Shown here piece after piece: positions 33,495-45,444 of a stretch of 64,000 nt of DNA. The notes below the pieces were generated by a model, which did no database searches, was not told the DNA's origin, and saw only the letters and a program-made list of their open reading frames with translations. Origin of the DNA: Amorphophallus konjac (taxonomy: Eukaryota > Streptophyta > Magnoliopsida > Alismatales > Araceae); contig CM040118.1 of the NCBI GenBank assembly GCA_022559845.1, positions 445,220,053 to 445,284,052 on the forward strand. Reading direction: 5' to 3'. Made by a program: the position numbers and the translations under genes. Position 1 is the first letter of the stretch. Each line of letters opens with the position of its first letter.

Positions 33495-36400
33495 GACTTG
33501 TTGACGCATTTTTTATTAAATAATAGTTTTATTTGTTTGTCGGATTCGTTTATTGGTTTATTAAGTGCGTGGTCGTGCCAGTCACAAAGTGACGATTTAT
33601 TGTGCGCTCGATCTGACTAATCAGACGATTATGTAGTTCATGTCGGGACCAAAACCCGCCGTGCCATAAAGGTCACGGCGTTATTTACATCCCCTCGGAG
33701 AGGGGAACACTCTTGATTAATCGTCAGGAATAAGGGCCTCATGGCCAGAAAACTATATCGAGAGAAACAAGACGATAACGATCTTGAATCAGCTGGAAAG
33801 CCCTATGTCTAGGGAGGCAAGCATTCGAAACATGTCAGTCACTCGAGTGACCATTTAATATTCGGACGAGTGTCCGACTTAAGAATATCATGATCGTCAT
33901 GGGAAAATCGGAGCGCATGTATGCCGAGGTACGACAAATTTATTGTTCAGAGGAATGGAAAACATTGGGTTGAATCCCAGTTAGAGTGGTAGGAAATCAG
34001 TGAGTTTATTGGCCCGGTGCAAGATCAAGCCAGGACCATTCTGGGGAAGCTTCCCGCGGTCAAAGCGAGGCTTGCGTGGGTATCGTTAATATTTTCGGTG
34101 CCGAAGGGGCAGCGGGAAAATGTCTCGGGATTAGATCCCAAAACAAAGACATGTTCGAAGATAGCAGGCTATAGGCCTAGGATATCGGTTAGACAATGGC
34201 CATGATTGGGACGAACCCGAGGTCCAAGCATGACCCATGGAAGCCTTATCAATATTCCCATGCAAAGGATCCGGGGATGATGAGAGCCGTATTGTTCTGT
34301 TCATTGTTATTATTATTATTATTTATCTATTTATTTATTTTCTATGTTGCTGATTGATTCTTCTTTTATTACTTGTGTGTTATATCCTTTTCTTTTATTT
34401 ATTTTTATTATCATTCTTTTATTTTTTTATTTTTTATTTTTTTATTATGCTATTTTTTATTATACTATTACATTCCAGGTGTACCGGGTGAAGGCTGGAG
34501 AGTGTGCCGCTGGAAGTGAAGCCAAAGCGTGCCGGGCTAGGATGGGCTAGAGTGTGCTGAGCTGACAGAGGATGGAGTGTGCCGGGCTGGAGGCGCTAGG
34601 AGTGCACCGGGTGCAGGTGTAAGCGAGAGGGTGTACCGCTGGAGGAGGGTACAAGTGCGCCGGGCAAGGGGACTGAAGTCAGTGCACACGGGAACTAAGG
34701 TCAGTGCACATTGGGGTGAGGTCGACGCTAGTTGGGGTGAGGCCGATGCATGTGTGCAGGCTGGGAGCCAAGGTCAGTGCACGTTGGGGTGAGGTCGACG
34801 CTAGTTGGGGTGAGGCCGATGCATGTGTGCAGGCTGGGAGCTAAGGTCAGTGCACGTTGGGGTAAGGTCGACGCTAGTTTGGGGTGAGGTCGATGCATGT
34901 GTGGATTGGAGGTCGGTGCAGCAAGGCCTGAGGTCTGTGCAAGGTCTATGCATGCGCGGGCTGAGGTCCGTGCAGGTTAAGGCTGGGTCGGTGCACACGG
35001 GCGGCCAAGCGCGGGTGAGGTCGGTGCAGCCTACAGCTAGAAGTCGGTGTAGCTGTAGCTGAGGTCGGTGCAACTGGGAGTTGGGGTCGGTGCACATGCG
35101 GCCGGGCAAGGGCGCGGTCGATGCACATTGGGTAGAAGGTCTATGCACATCAGCTCAAGGCTAGATGAAGGTCGATGCACATCAGCTCAAGGCTAGATAA
35201 AGGTCGATGCATATGTGGGTTTGAGGTTTGAGCAGGCTTGGGACAAGGTCTGAGCATGTTCTATGCACGCAAGGGACAAGGTCAGTGCAGGTTCTATGCA
35301 CGCAAGGGACAAGGTTAGTGCACAATGAGATAAGGTCAATGCACGTGATAGCCAAGGTCAGTGCACATGCAAGATTTCTTCAGCGAGGTCAGTGCACATG
35401 AAGGCCAAGGTCAGTGCTATGGACGACCAGATGCCACTAGGGTCGACACTAGTGCAGGCCAGATTCAGCTAAGGTTGATGCTAGTGAAGACCGGAAGGCA
35501 ACTAGGGTCGACGCTAGTGCAGGCCATGACGAGGATGAGGGTGGCCTTACCAAGGGGGTTTCATGCATGTGAAGACCAAGGTCTGAGCATATGCAGGCCA
35601 AGTTAGAATACAAGTTAGTGCAGTTGAAGTGTGCCGGTGGGAGGCCAGATTAGGGGTGTACTGGGCAGGCAAGGGTTTGAAGTGTGCCGAGCAAGGCACA
35701 GGCGGGGTGTGCCGGGTAAGGCACAGGCAGGGTGTGCCGGCAAGGCAGGCCAAGAGTGTGCCGGGCTAGGATTAAGCTGGAGGTGTGCTGGTCATGGCAA
35801 GCCAGGAGTGTGCCGGTCAAGGAAAGCCAGGAGTGTGCCGGTCTAGAGTGGGTTGAAGGGTCAATGCAGTTGGGGAAAAGTCCATGTAGGTGGAGTAGGC
35901 TCTAAGAGGAGGTCCCCTTTGCTCACGAGGCTCATGTGAGGAGTTTTCTTTTTATTCATGAAATGCATGTGTAGGGATTTTCTTTTATTCATGAAATGCA
36001 TAAAGGGGTTCTCCTTTTTATTCATGGAACGGACGTGTGAGTTTTGATTCAGTTTTCTTTTATTCATGTAGACCATGTTCGTGGTTATGTTCAGTAGTCT
36101 GTCATAAAGATGCAAATGTTCAATTATTCGGAACCTCCATGGTTCGTTGTCATTTCGGCGAAGCCGTTTCATTGGTGTTTTATTCTATTTATTTGCTGTT
36201 TCCTTTTGCATTATTACTTTTCTTTTATTATTGTTGTTATTAGGTTAATTCTGGCAAAAATTCGGCAGCATCTCCCCTTGACCCGGATGCTAAGGGGGTA
36301 AAAGGGGAACACGCCCACAAGGAGTGACGTGACCCAACAACTTGAGGTACGTGCCAAGGCAGTAACACCTTTAAGAAAGCTTCAAAAAACCCGGGGAAAA

Positions 36401-37467
36401 CAACGAACTGGAAACACTGGGCAAAAACAAGCTAAGGGTGCATAGGATAGAGGGAGTGGCTCAGGTTCGCCGGGTAGAGGCAGGCCAAGGGTGTGCCGGC
36501 AGGCAGGCTGGGGGGAATGCACCGGCCAAAGGCCGTTGGGAGTGTGCCGGGTGGAGCACCCTGAGGGTGTGCCGGGCAAGGCCAGGCAAGGGTGTGCCGG
36601 CAAGCAGGCTGGGGGAGTGTGTCGGGCAGGACACAGCTAAGGTGTGCGGGGCAAGGCATCGGCCAGAGGGTGTACCAGACTAGGGGAGGGTGTACCGGGC
36701 TGGCAGGGGCTGGAGTGTGCCGGGTGGAGCCTCGGGAGAGTGTATCGGCTGGAGGTAGGCCAGGGGTGTGCCGGGTTAAAGACGCGGAGGGTGCACCGGA
36801 CCACAAGGGCTAAAAGGCCACCGGATGAGGCTTCAAGCAGAGACGCCTACGAAGATTTTTTCTTGGAGTGGTTTAGAGCAGGGGCAGAGGGGAACTTCAA
36901 AGGATTACAAAGAGACCGGAGGACCATCATTCCGCAGGAACCATCCCCTTTGACGAGGAGGTGAGCTAACCCAAACCAAGTGGGGAAGGGGGGCTATTCA
37001 TGGAGCTTGGAGATCCATGAAACCTGGATGCCATCTCCAACGAGGACAAGGCTACCGGTTTGAAAGGGGGAAATCCATGGCGGGAAGGAAACACGGAGAG
37101 GATAGACAGAGGGGAGACACAAACGCAAAGCATGAGCACATCTCAAAACCCTTCTTTTATTCCTTGCAAAAGAGAAGTACAGAAGTTCATGCATCGAACA
37201 AAGGAAACAAAATGGGAAGAAGGAAAGGGACGATACACAGTGGGGAGGGGACGGAGCGTTGGCTCTTCCCCTCCTAAACCTCGCACCCTCTCTCACTCAC
37301 CCCTCTTCTCTTCTTCTCTTCTCTCTTCACTCTTCGCTCAGGCGACTGTGGGTGAAGCACCAAGGGGAGCCCCAGCCTCTTGCTCTCTTCCTCTCTTCTT
37401 TTTCTTCTTCTCTTCTTCATTCTGCCCTTCCTGAGAACCAGCCAGCCAGAGAGAGAGACCTCTTCTC

Positions 37468-37481
37468 CTCTTTATATAGAG
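37468..37481 (-). promoter_or_regulatory. TATA box of the X 5' LTR
   Basis: The minus strand reads CTCTATATAAAGAG, the same as in the 3' LTR. Confidence 0.7.
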
Positions 37482-37794
37482 TGGAGGTTGGAGCGTTCGA
37501 AGGCCTAGCCTTCTTCTTCTTCTTCTCTTCTCTTCTTCACACGTCTGGGGCCATTAAATGGTCTATGTGTAGGGATCACAGAGGTAGCTAGCGTGTCTTC
37601 ACAGGGTTGGCAGAGGTTGACGTCGACGGCCTGGTATCACTGCGCTGTCGACCGGAGCGTGAGCCAGCGACACGAGCATTCAATGCTCTATGTTCGAGTG
37701 AAACAGGGCATCATAATAAGGATGGGACGCTTGGCAGGTGCGCCGGGTGAAGAAGAGAAGGCGATGCACCGGTTGGGAGGCTTGACAGGTAGTG

Positions 37795-38205
37795 TGCCGC
37801 TGCAACGGGCACAGGGAGTGTGCCGCTGGGGGCTCGAAGGGTGTGCCATTGGGAGGCACCAAAGGGTGCGCCGTTGGAGAGGCACCAAGAGTGTGCCGTT
37901 GGAAGGCTGTTTGGGGGTGTGCCATTGGAGGCACTTTGAGGGTGTGCCATTGGAGGCACTTTGAGGGTGTGCCACTGGGACACTTGCAGGGGTGTGCCGA
38001 TGGAGGCCTTTCAGAGTGTGCCGCTGGAGGCACTCCAAAGTGTGCCGCTGGGGGCTTTGAGAGTGTGCCGCTGGGGGCACTAAGAGTGTGCCGTTGGAGG
38101 GGCACAAAGGGGTGTGCCTTTGGAGGGGCACCAAGGGTGTGCCATTGAGAGGCTGTTTGGAGTGTGCCACTGGAGGGCACTTGGGGTGGTGTGCCGCTGG
38201 AAGGC
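37795..38205. repeat. GTGCC-N7-GGCAC hairpin array in X 5' LTR
   Basis: This is the counterpart of the array at 10520-10935, with the same unit order and scattered base differences. Both copies of a given unit usually keep paired arms. Confidence 0.85.
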
Positions 38206-38318
38206 ACTTGAAGGTGTTTCCTTTTCTTCCTTTTCTTCTTTTCATCTTCTCTTCTCTTTTCTTCTCTTCTTTATTCCCCTGCACGTAAACATAGGGTGAG
38301 AATTTTTTAGTGTCCACA

Positions 38319-38929
38319 AGCCTTTGCTGATAAGGGACCATGTCCCATGGCGAGAGCTAGAACAGCTCTCACTGGAGCGAAAAGAAGAGACCAACAAAGC
38401 AATAGAAAAGCATAGCAATCTATTTTGGGGGCAGGCGCCAACCAGAGACAAGAACAAAGAAAATAAGAAAAGAAAAGCCCGCAAGGCCAAGAAGGAGACA
38501 GTGCTCTCCTACAACACCCTATATGCCCTCTTCAACCTACCCAGTGAGGAAGACGAGGAGGAAATATGCTTTACACCCGCAGCTGAGGCGGGTCAAGCCG
38601 AAGCTGTAACCGCTGCTCATGCAACCCGGTCAGGTCGAAAATGGGGGCGCCAGCCGCCCGCAAAACCCTATAAAATACCCCCTCCAGAGGTCAAGGGAGT
38701 CCAAATCCCTCCTCCACCGGGGCTATACAGTCATAGTGGGGGCAGTAGCGGTGCCCCCTCCTTCCTCGAATTCTTGAAGATGTCCAAGGGGAAGCAGCCA
38801 TGTCAGTATGCCAGCCCTACAGCTGGGGGCACTCTCCCACAACTTCAGCAACCCTCTGGTACTCTAGATGAAAATAGGACCGGCCCGATTGCGGGTGACA
38901 GGGGACAACAAGGGTATGACACCCAATAG
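38319..38929 (+). pseudogene. Tat-like gag to protease linker (remnant)
   Basis: About 200 codons are open in this frame. The sequence is Lys/Glu-rich near residues 45-62, acidic (SEEDEEE) near 73-80, then Pro-rich with ATRSGRKWGRQPP, a motif seen in linkers of Tat and Athila polyproteins. The first codons come directly after the X LTR, so the true start is elsewhere. The frame ends at a TAG at 38927-38929. I cannot see a zinc knuckle. Confidence 0.65.
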
Positions 38930-41003
38930 AGAGGTGCAGACTCAGAATCCAACGAAGCAGGTCCATCAGGGGCTGCGGTACAAGGACCTTCCAAGCCAAG
39001 ATGGGTAGAAGAAATGAAGCTATCCAATGTCTGAGCAGGAAGCCAGGTAGTTAAATTACTGAAGAAACTCCCGGCAAGATTCACTGTTTAGGAAATCCTC
39101 TCCCTGAGTGAAGAGACCCGATAGTCGATTATTACCGCTTGCAGACGCCAGCCCAATACGAGGCTTGTCTGGCCGAGACACCGCTAGGGGTGAATGTAGC
39201 CTTCACTTAAGAAGATATGCTGCTGCCTACCACCAGCCATAATAGACCCTTATATGTGAGGGGGCAACTAAATAGCCAACAGCTGAACAAAATTCTAGTA
39301 GATCCAGGTGTAGCTATTAACATACTTCCCTACAGGGTATACCAGAAGTACTACTTCAATGTCCACCTTGATAAGGTAGGAGATATGAGTATCGCTGGCT
39401 TCAACCAGAAATGCAAAGTCCCGCTCGGGGTGGTAGAATTCACCTTTACCATGGCAGGCCTCACTACTAGGGTTCAATTCCATGTTATCAACTCCAACAC
39501 CTCGTACAAGGCGTTGCTTGGCCGCCCTTGGCTACATGAAAACTTAGTGGTGCCATCTACATTGCATCAATGTATTAAATATAACCATGATGGAAAAGAG
39601 GAGAGAATATTCGCTGACCTCCACCCATTTGAGGTATTTGAGTGCGAGCTACTGGATGCCCCCTTATATGTGGATCAACCACGGAAAACTTCCAAGACAA
39701 AGGCTCCTGCCAAGTCAATAAAAGGAACCTCTGGTGATGACTAGTTCCCACCACCACCGCCAAGATACGTGAGTCCCAGGGTAGTATCACACATTGCTGT
39801 CATAGGGGACATGGGCAGAATTGCACCTCCTTCCATTTACCCTAAAGCCAATGAAGCCGAGATCGACCAGCATCATGGCCATATCAAGATTCCTGAGGGT
39901 CTCATTAAGCCAATAGCCGGCCTCGACCATCTTACTGTTGCACCTCTCAGCACATTGGAGGTGGCACAAGCCGAAGGCCCCAGTAGCTTATTCTATACAG
40001 CTGAAGAACACCCTGCATAGGAGGATACCGATTGTCATCTCCCTGAAGACATTGAGAACCCGTTAGTCCCCATTCAAGGGCTAACATTCACAACAGATCG
40101 AGTGGATAAGATGTTCTGGAAGCAGCACATTCCCTCTGGCCAACCTCGCAAAGAGAAAGAAGTCTTCAAAAGGCTTTGGCATCCTGCTAGCCTAGACAAA
40201 GAATTAAGGCGTGTCTCCCTGCACCCGGGGTTGGGCTTCACCCTTAAAGAATATTATTATAATGTGCGCTATGAGGTGGATACCATTTCCGCTTTCGTCC
40301 TAATAAAAGATAGTCCACCACGGGTAACTTATGATGAATACTCGGTGGAGACTGAGCATCTCGGGTTGGCTCAATTAATAGACTCATAATCAGAAGCCAT
40401 AGCTCCTTGCAGGTGCTGGGAGTAGGTTTATCCTGAAGAATTGAACTTTCAAGCCAGATTTGACATGGCCAGTAGCAGTGAAGCTGAATACGCTGAAGAA
40501 ATAAGGCTTTCCTTCTCCTGCAACCCTTCTTTAGCAACGACGTTAGCACCCCTTGAGTCGCTCAAGGAAGCTTCTGTTGATACCAATCGGGAAATACCCG
40601 CCAGAAGAGAACAAGCCACCTCTACTCAGGGTACGACGATCCAAAGCAACATAAGGACGAGATTGTCCCTACCCATTGTAAGTCCGGAACACCATCCCTC
40701 CGAGCCATCAATGAACAGATGTCATCCTCTCCAGACTGTTAACTCACCAACTGAAGCTGGAACAGCAAAAATCCCACTAACAGAACAATTCACACAGTCG
40801 TCACCGGTTGAACTAGAAGCTCCCAACAGGGTCCGGGGGCAATACAATGAAGAGGTCGAAGTTTTTGAACTTGAGGAGGATGTTCCAGACTTTATCGACC
40901 TCCAGTCGGCTCCCCCGAAAATAGAAAACGGAGGCCAAGCCACGGTCGACGAGCTAATAGAATCAATTTGGGAAATGAGGATGACCCCAGGCCAACCTTC
41001 CTC
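38930..41003 (+). pseudogene. Tat-like protease region and protease-RT spacer (remnant)
   Basis: The first 290 bases are decayed but show KLLKKLPARFTV. From 39217 the frame reads HNRPLYVRGQL, then KILVDPGVAINILPY (protease loop with D about residue 29), MSIAGFNQKC, and LLGRPWLHE with VPSTLHQ. These are the hallmarks of the Tat/Athila protease region, in which the usual DTG or DSG triad is altered. The spacer then runs in the same frame with stops at 39742 (TAG), 40018 (TAG), 40387 (TAA) and 40423 (TAG). A change of frame relative to the upstream linker lies between 38930 and 39217. Confidence 0.78.
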
Positions 41004-41275
41004 AGTGCTTAACTATCTTTCGAAGAACAGAAGCTGTACATCTAGTTGCTGCAAGAATATCAGGATTGCTTTGCATGGAGTTACAAGGAAATGCCAGGAC
41101 TTAGCCCCGCAGTTTCACAGCATGAGTTGGCCATAAATCCCGAAGCAGAGCCAGTAAAGCAGTCGCCACGGCCCATGAGGCCCGAGCTCATCACTCGAAT
41201 ATGCAATGAAGTAGACAAGCTCATTGATGTGGGTTTTGTCGAAGAGAATCAATATACCACATGGCTTGCTAATAT
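41004..41275 (+). pseudogene. Tat-like reverse transcriptase N-terminus, cut by G1
   Basis: A further frame change near 41005-41018 moves coding into the frame with LLQEYQDCFAWSYKEMPGL, PVKQSPRPMRPE and LIDVGFVEE, ending at TTWLANI. This is the entry to the RT domain in Tat-type pol. A TAG at 41043-41045 breaks it. The RT palm and its active site are missing because G1 begins at 41276. Confidence 0.8.
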
Positions 41276-42796
41276 TGATGCGGGACGGACATGCGACCTA
41301 GGACTCTAGCTCGCGATTGCCCCTAAGCGAGGGAAGACATGGACCGTGCGGGTTGAGAAATCGGCTGTGAGTCTCGAGTATCAGCTTTTTTGCGTTAACT
41401 CGGATCGAGTCACGGGACGGGTCACTCACTCTCGCTCTCTCGCAGCGGTGATAACAATATATCGGGCTAAGAACCTATCACATGCAACGGCATATACGAA
41501 TAAATACAAGTAAAGAAAAGCCGAGTAAGAGAGCAAACACGATACCTCTACGCTCCGGGCGTGGGGAAGACGACCCTGGCCAGTTACGGTAACTCCCAGT
41601 ACAATGGTAAAAACTTAATTACAACAGTAAATTTTATTGCCCACTCCACGCAAGGAGGTAAAGGGCTACAAGTGGGCCCGGGAGGACCGACCCTGGGTTG
41701 ACGGGCAGCAAGTTGGACGGGCGTTTGGGGCGAACTCGACCTACTGGTCAGACTCGGTACTGCGCCGACTCGATTCTGACTCACTAGACAGCAAGGCGCA
41801 GCTTCCAAAGGAACGTCACCTTCCTGAGATCTTCTGGAGGCGCCGCTTGGCTGGAACATTGGCAGGACGTCCTTGGTCGACTCCTAACAGTGGCGGCTCC
41901 TGAAGTTAATTTTTGATATTTATTTGTGAATTTTTCCCGGACTATAATTTTGGACCTGCACAGGGAACAGATTTGCACGCCTCGGCGACAATAATTAATT
42001 CTCTCAGATCTGAAATCAAATCGAGGTGAAACTGGTGGGGTTGGAAAGAGGACTCCCAGATCTACCACATATAATTTGTGTACGTTGATCCAACAAAAGG
42101 ATGAGAAATGGGAGGCTCTGCAAACTACGGGTTTTCCTGTGGATTTGTTCACAAACACTCAGGACAGCAGGGGATTTACCTGAAACTGACCTTTGACCGA
42201 GGTGTAAATGATTTTTCCAGGGACTAAAAAAATTATGGGAGGTAGGGGGAAACGTGAGGAACACTGAGGAATGTTTGTGGATTTTTTAGAAATTTATAAG
42301 AGGGTGGGAAAAATAAGAATAGGTGACACTGTCCCGTAGATCTGCAGAATGGCAGATTACAGGGGGGAAATAAGAAATAAGGGAAAAATACCAAACTTAA
42401 GCCAAATGGCACGAAATTTAAACTGGAGACTAGGGGAGATAGATAGAACAAGCCCTCAAAGTTTAGGCTCGATCAGACAACAATAACAAAAGATACAATT
42501 CTGGAGATGAGGTTCTATCCTGATGAAGATAGAATTCCGGCGTTGATGGCGGCGGCGCGACGGCAGTGCGATGGCGGCGGTGGCAGAAATAGAACTCAGA
42601 GGATGAGAGGGGGAGGTAGAAAGGGTCTCACACCCTGGATTGCTGGAGGAAGAAGAAGAACCAGAGGGAGAGAGGAGAGAGGGGCGCACCCTCCAAGGGG
42701 GATTCAACCAATTTTCCAAATTTTCACTTCATTAATTCTAGTAAAAATAGAAATACAAGTAATTTATAAAAAATGTAAAAAGATACTAAATAACCC
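41276..42796 (-). repeat. G1: LTR-like repeat with terminus TGATGCGGGAC, cut by E1
   Basis: The left end, TGATGCGGGAC, falls directly after T2 RT codons. The same terminus and following sequence recur at 62117 inside E1, so the boundary is real. On the minus strand the unit ends GTCCCGCATCA. No primer site lies beyond, so this is an outer end of a 3' or solo LTR. E1 enters at 42797 after AACCC. No ORF is conserved between G1 and G2. Family unknown. Confidence 0.65.
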
Positions 42797-44711
42797 TGTA
42801 GACACGCCAAAATTGAGGTTACTGTGAGTACATCTCGTATTGCCTCGCAATGCCCCAATTTGACCCTCAAATTAACTTTGTTTGAGTGATTTTTCTCACT
42901 TTTCTTGAATTTCTCCCTTTTTTTTTATTTTTTCCTATTTTTCTGGATTTCTGGATATTTTTCTCTATTTTTTTCAGATTTTTCAATAATTAACGACGTG
43001 AGAGGGGGCGTCATTTATTTTTAAGAAAATTAAAGAAAATAAAAAAAAATGATGCCTCTATGAGGAGGCGTCCATTCTTTATTTTTTCCCATTTTTTTGG
43101 ATTTTTCTGGGAATTTTTCAAATTTCTTTAGAATTGACGACATGTCAAGGGGCATTGTTTTGAATTTAAATAAAATAAAAATTGAAAAAAATAGAATTAA
43201 CGACATAATGTGTGGCGTCAATTTCAAATTGAAATATTTTAATATTATTTATAGCCCTCTTTCAGGGGTGATTTGGTGGCCTTCCGGGTGTCAGAAAAAT
43301 ACGAAAAAATAGTAATTGGAATCAGCACAGTTAGATGCACGTCCACCAAAAAATGAGAAAATAATAATGAGAAATGAAAAATGGCCATGTTTTACTTATT
43401 TTGAAATAACGTCCCCCACTCGGGTGTCATTTCAATTGACGCCCGAATGAGTGGTCGTCCTTTCCTTTTGGCTTTTTTTTTATTATTTTTGAATCGCGAA
43501 ACTGTGCAAGTCGCTATTTTTTCAATTGACGAGAGCATGCAAGTCGTCATTTACGTTGTTATATTTTGAGATTTTAAATCCGCCTGAAATTCGTATTAAA
43601 TTCTAAATAGCGCCCCCCTCAAAGTCGTCAATTCTTTTCAAATTTTAGAAAGTCCGTATCTGTCTCGAAATGCCTCCAAAATGACGACGCCTCTGCGGGC
43701 GTTATTTTAAGAAGCGACCATCTGTCCGGTCGTCAATTCTTGTTCAATTTCGAACTCCGATAGAACCTCATTCTTTCCCCATTTTGAGCCCCTTTTCACT
43801 TGGGAAAGGACTCCTAAGGCTTTCTAATATTGAGGGGACACTTGTCTAATGAATATCTCCCTCCAAATCCCACTAAAACATGTTTTCCTAATTTCCCTTG
43901 GAATTAACTCCAAATTTTAGCCCTATAAATAGGACCCCTCTCTCCCTTGTGTAGAGGGCATAAACACTAATTCAAGGGGAGGTGCTGTGAGATTGGAGGC
44001 TCAAGGAGAAGACTCCCACATGCTTAAAGCTTCATCTATGGAGATCTTCTTCCCCTCTTGAAGATTTGGAGCCTCTTCTTCCTTGGAACAAATTGAAGAT
44101 ATAAAGCCCCTTTTGGAGAAACACATCAATAAACTTATCCCTCCCTTAATCTCTTTTGTTTCTTTCATGAAGTAGTTTGCATGCATCATGTTATTTTCTC
44201 TTCTTTCATTATTTTTATCATCTCAACCATGTTGAGATCTCCTTAGTGCAACACTTGCACCCTCCTTTATCTTATCATTCATCATAATCTCCCATACCCT
44301 TTTGCATAGGGGTTTAAGGGCCAACACCCAACAAGGTCTGTTCTTATACATGCTTTTCATGTTTATTTCTATTATGAAGTTGATGCTACACTCACCTTGA
44401 TTTCTAATCCATATCTTTTATTGGTGTTTGTTATTGTTTTGCAAGGGTAATCAACAAGAAGAACTCTCTTCATCGGCCGGCCGATCGGAAGAGAAGGAAA
44501 GCACTCACAATCTCCCCCGCATCCTTTTGAGGTATTTATATTCGCGATCCCTCCATTGATTATTCATTGTTATATTTTTTAGGCCCTCGCGTCTCTGGCG
44601 ATCACATTCCCCTTAGCATCCTCGCATGTTCCCCTTTTCTCCCTCTTTTCCCATTCTTCTTTCCTTCTTTTTTTCTTTTAATTGTTCTAAGTGGATTTCT
44701 TAGAATCTACA
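42797..44711 (+). repeat. E1 5' LTR (1.9 kb)
   Basis: It starts TGTAGACACGCCAAAATTGA and ends CTTAGAATCTACA, matching both E2 LTRs. From 42985 to 43740 it holds about nine hairpin units with ACG/CGT arms, for example ACGCC (43687-43691) with GGCGT (43698-43702), and GCGACC (43714-43719) with GGTCGT (43728-43733). Runs of T and A-rich DNA lie between. I see no gene. Confidence 0.88.
43923..43932 (+). promoter_or_regulatory. TATA box of the E1 LTR
   Basis: CTATAAATAG is preceded by hairpin units and followed by a C/T-rich start region. E2 has the same box in both LTRs (47742-47751 and 56759-56768, minus strand). Confidence 0.78.
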
Positions 44712-44714
44712 AAT

Positions 44715-44732
44715 TGGCAATCACGGTGGGAC
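44715..44732 (+). promoter_or_regulatory. primer binding site of E1
   Basis: TGGCAATCACGGTGGGAC lies 3 bp after the LTR end. E2 has TGGCGATCATGGTGGGAC and X has TGGCACGCCCGGTGGGAC at the same place. tRNA not assigned. Confidence 0.72.
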
Positions 44733-45033
44733 TCCTTTTATTTTTCTTTTTGATTACCCTTCCCCTTGGGCACCCACGTGTGTCATCTCCCCTTTTGCAC
44801 CCACGGTGCACCTCCTTTTATGCTCCACGTAGCATTCTCCCTATGTGATTAGTTAGTTTGATAGATTTTTAGAAATTCCATTTATCCATCTCTTAAAAAA
44901 AATGATGAGCATGCTATATCCCCTTTCATGTTTTTCTTTATTGCCATGATTCTTATACTATGATTGTGAGTGTTTTCCCTCCTGTTGGTATTTTCGTCAC
45001 TGTTCGAGCTTTCTGGCCCTTGGAGAGGAATTA

Positions 45034-45444
45034 ACGCCCTTCACAGAGGCGTCATTTCAGCATATAGCGACCGTTTGAACAGGCGTCGCTTCCATTTTAT
45101 TGGTAGGATTTTTTTTCATCATTTTATAATTAACGCCCCTCACAGAGGCGTCATTTTCCAGTATAACGCCTCATACCAAGGCGTCAGTTTCTTTGACATT
45201 ACATTCTGACGCCCCTATCAGAGGCGTCTTTCACTCGTACAGCGCCTTACTGGAAGGCGTCATTTTGATTATCATTGTTTATTCATGTTGATTTCTGCTA
45301 TTTGACGTCCCTGTGAACAGGCGTCCATTCTAGATACAGCGCCTCACCTTAAGGCGCTATTTTACTCTGGTTACACTATTCACAGTGATTAGCGACTGAC
45401 ACTCAGGCGTTGCTTCTTGATATAGCGACCTTTCCCAGGTCGTT
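45034..45444 (+). repeat. ten short hairpins with compensated stems in the E1 leader
   Basis: Arms (start of each): ACGCC 45033 with GGCGT 45048; AGCGAC 45066 with GTCGCT 45085; ACGCC 45133 with GGCGT 45147; ACGCCT 45166 with AGGCGT 45179; GACGCC 45208 with GGCGTC 45223; CGCCTT 45243 with AAGGCG 45254; GACG 45304 with CGTC 45322 plus CCTGT..ACAGG inside; AGCGCCT 45338 with AGGCGCT 45352; AGCGAC 45391 with GTTGCT 45409; AGCGACCT 45424 with AGGTCGTT 45437. Loops are 2-18 bases and unrelated in sequence. E2 lacks this array in its leader. Confidence 0.9.

Larger units (their letters stand above)
7561..38318 (-). mobile_element. X: large LTR element without visible gag or pol, interrupted by A, E3 and H
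   Basis: Two copies of a long repeat, 7561-11044 and 34841-38318, match along their whole length and share the same right end (GTGTCCACA, so TGTGGACAC on the minus strand). I read them as the 3' and 5' LTRs of one minus-strand element. The right copy is followed, at its lower end (33499), by a primer-site motif on the minus strand. The left copy is preceded internally by a purine-rich GGGTGGGGCA stretch, as expected for a 3' LTR. The internal DNA that can be given to X (11045-13606, and about 32880-33498) holds no gag or pol. The outer right flank is the T2 coding remnant, so X inserted into T2; AGCCT at 38319-38323 would be one target-duplication copy, the other being outside the window. Confidence 0.7.
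33499..38318 (-). repeat. X 5' LTR (4.8 kb)
   Basis: On the minus strand it starts TGTGGACACTAAAAAATTC (38318) and ends AATGCGTCAACA (33499). From 34841 up it matches the truncated 3' LTR 7561-11044. The first kilobase (33499-34470) is not repetitive apart from an AT-rich low-complexity stretch at 34300-34470. From 34478 on, arrays of GTGTGCCGG, GGTCRGTGCA and GTGCC..GGCAC units follow. The ORFs here on both strands come from the arrays. Confidence 0.78.
38319..41275 (+). mobile_element. T2: internal fragment of a Tat-like Ty3/gypsy element
   Basis: A decayed plus-strand gag-pol remnant covers the end of the gag linker, the protease region and the start of RT. It is cut on the left by X and on the right by G1, so both ends of T2 lie elsewhere. 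Style and order match Tat/Athila-type elements. It is the most decayed protein remnant here and hence probably the oldest. Confidence 0.8.
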
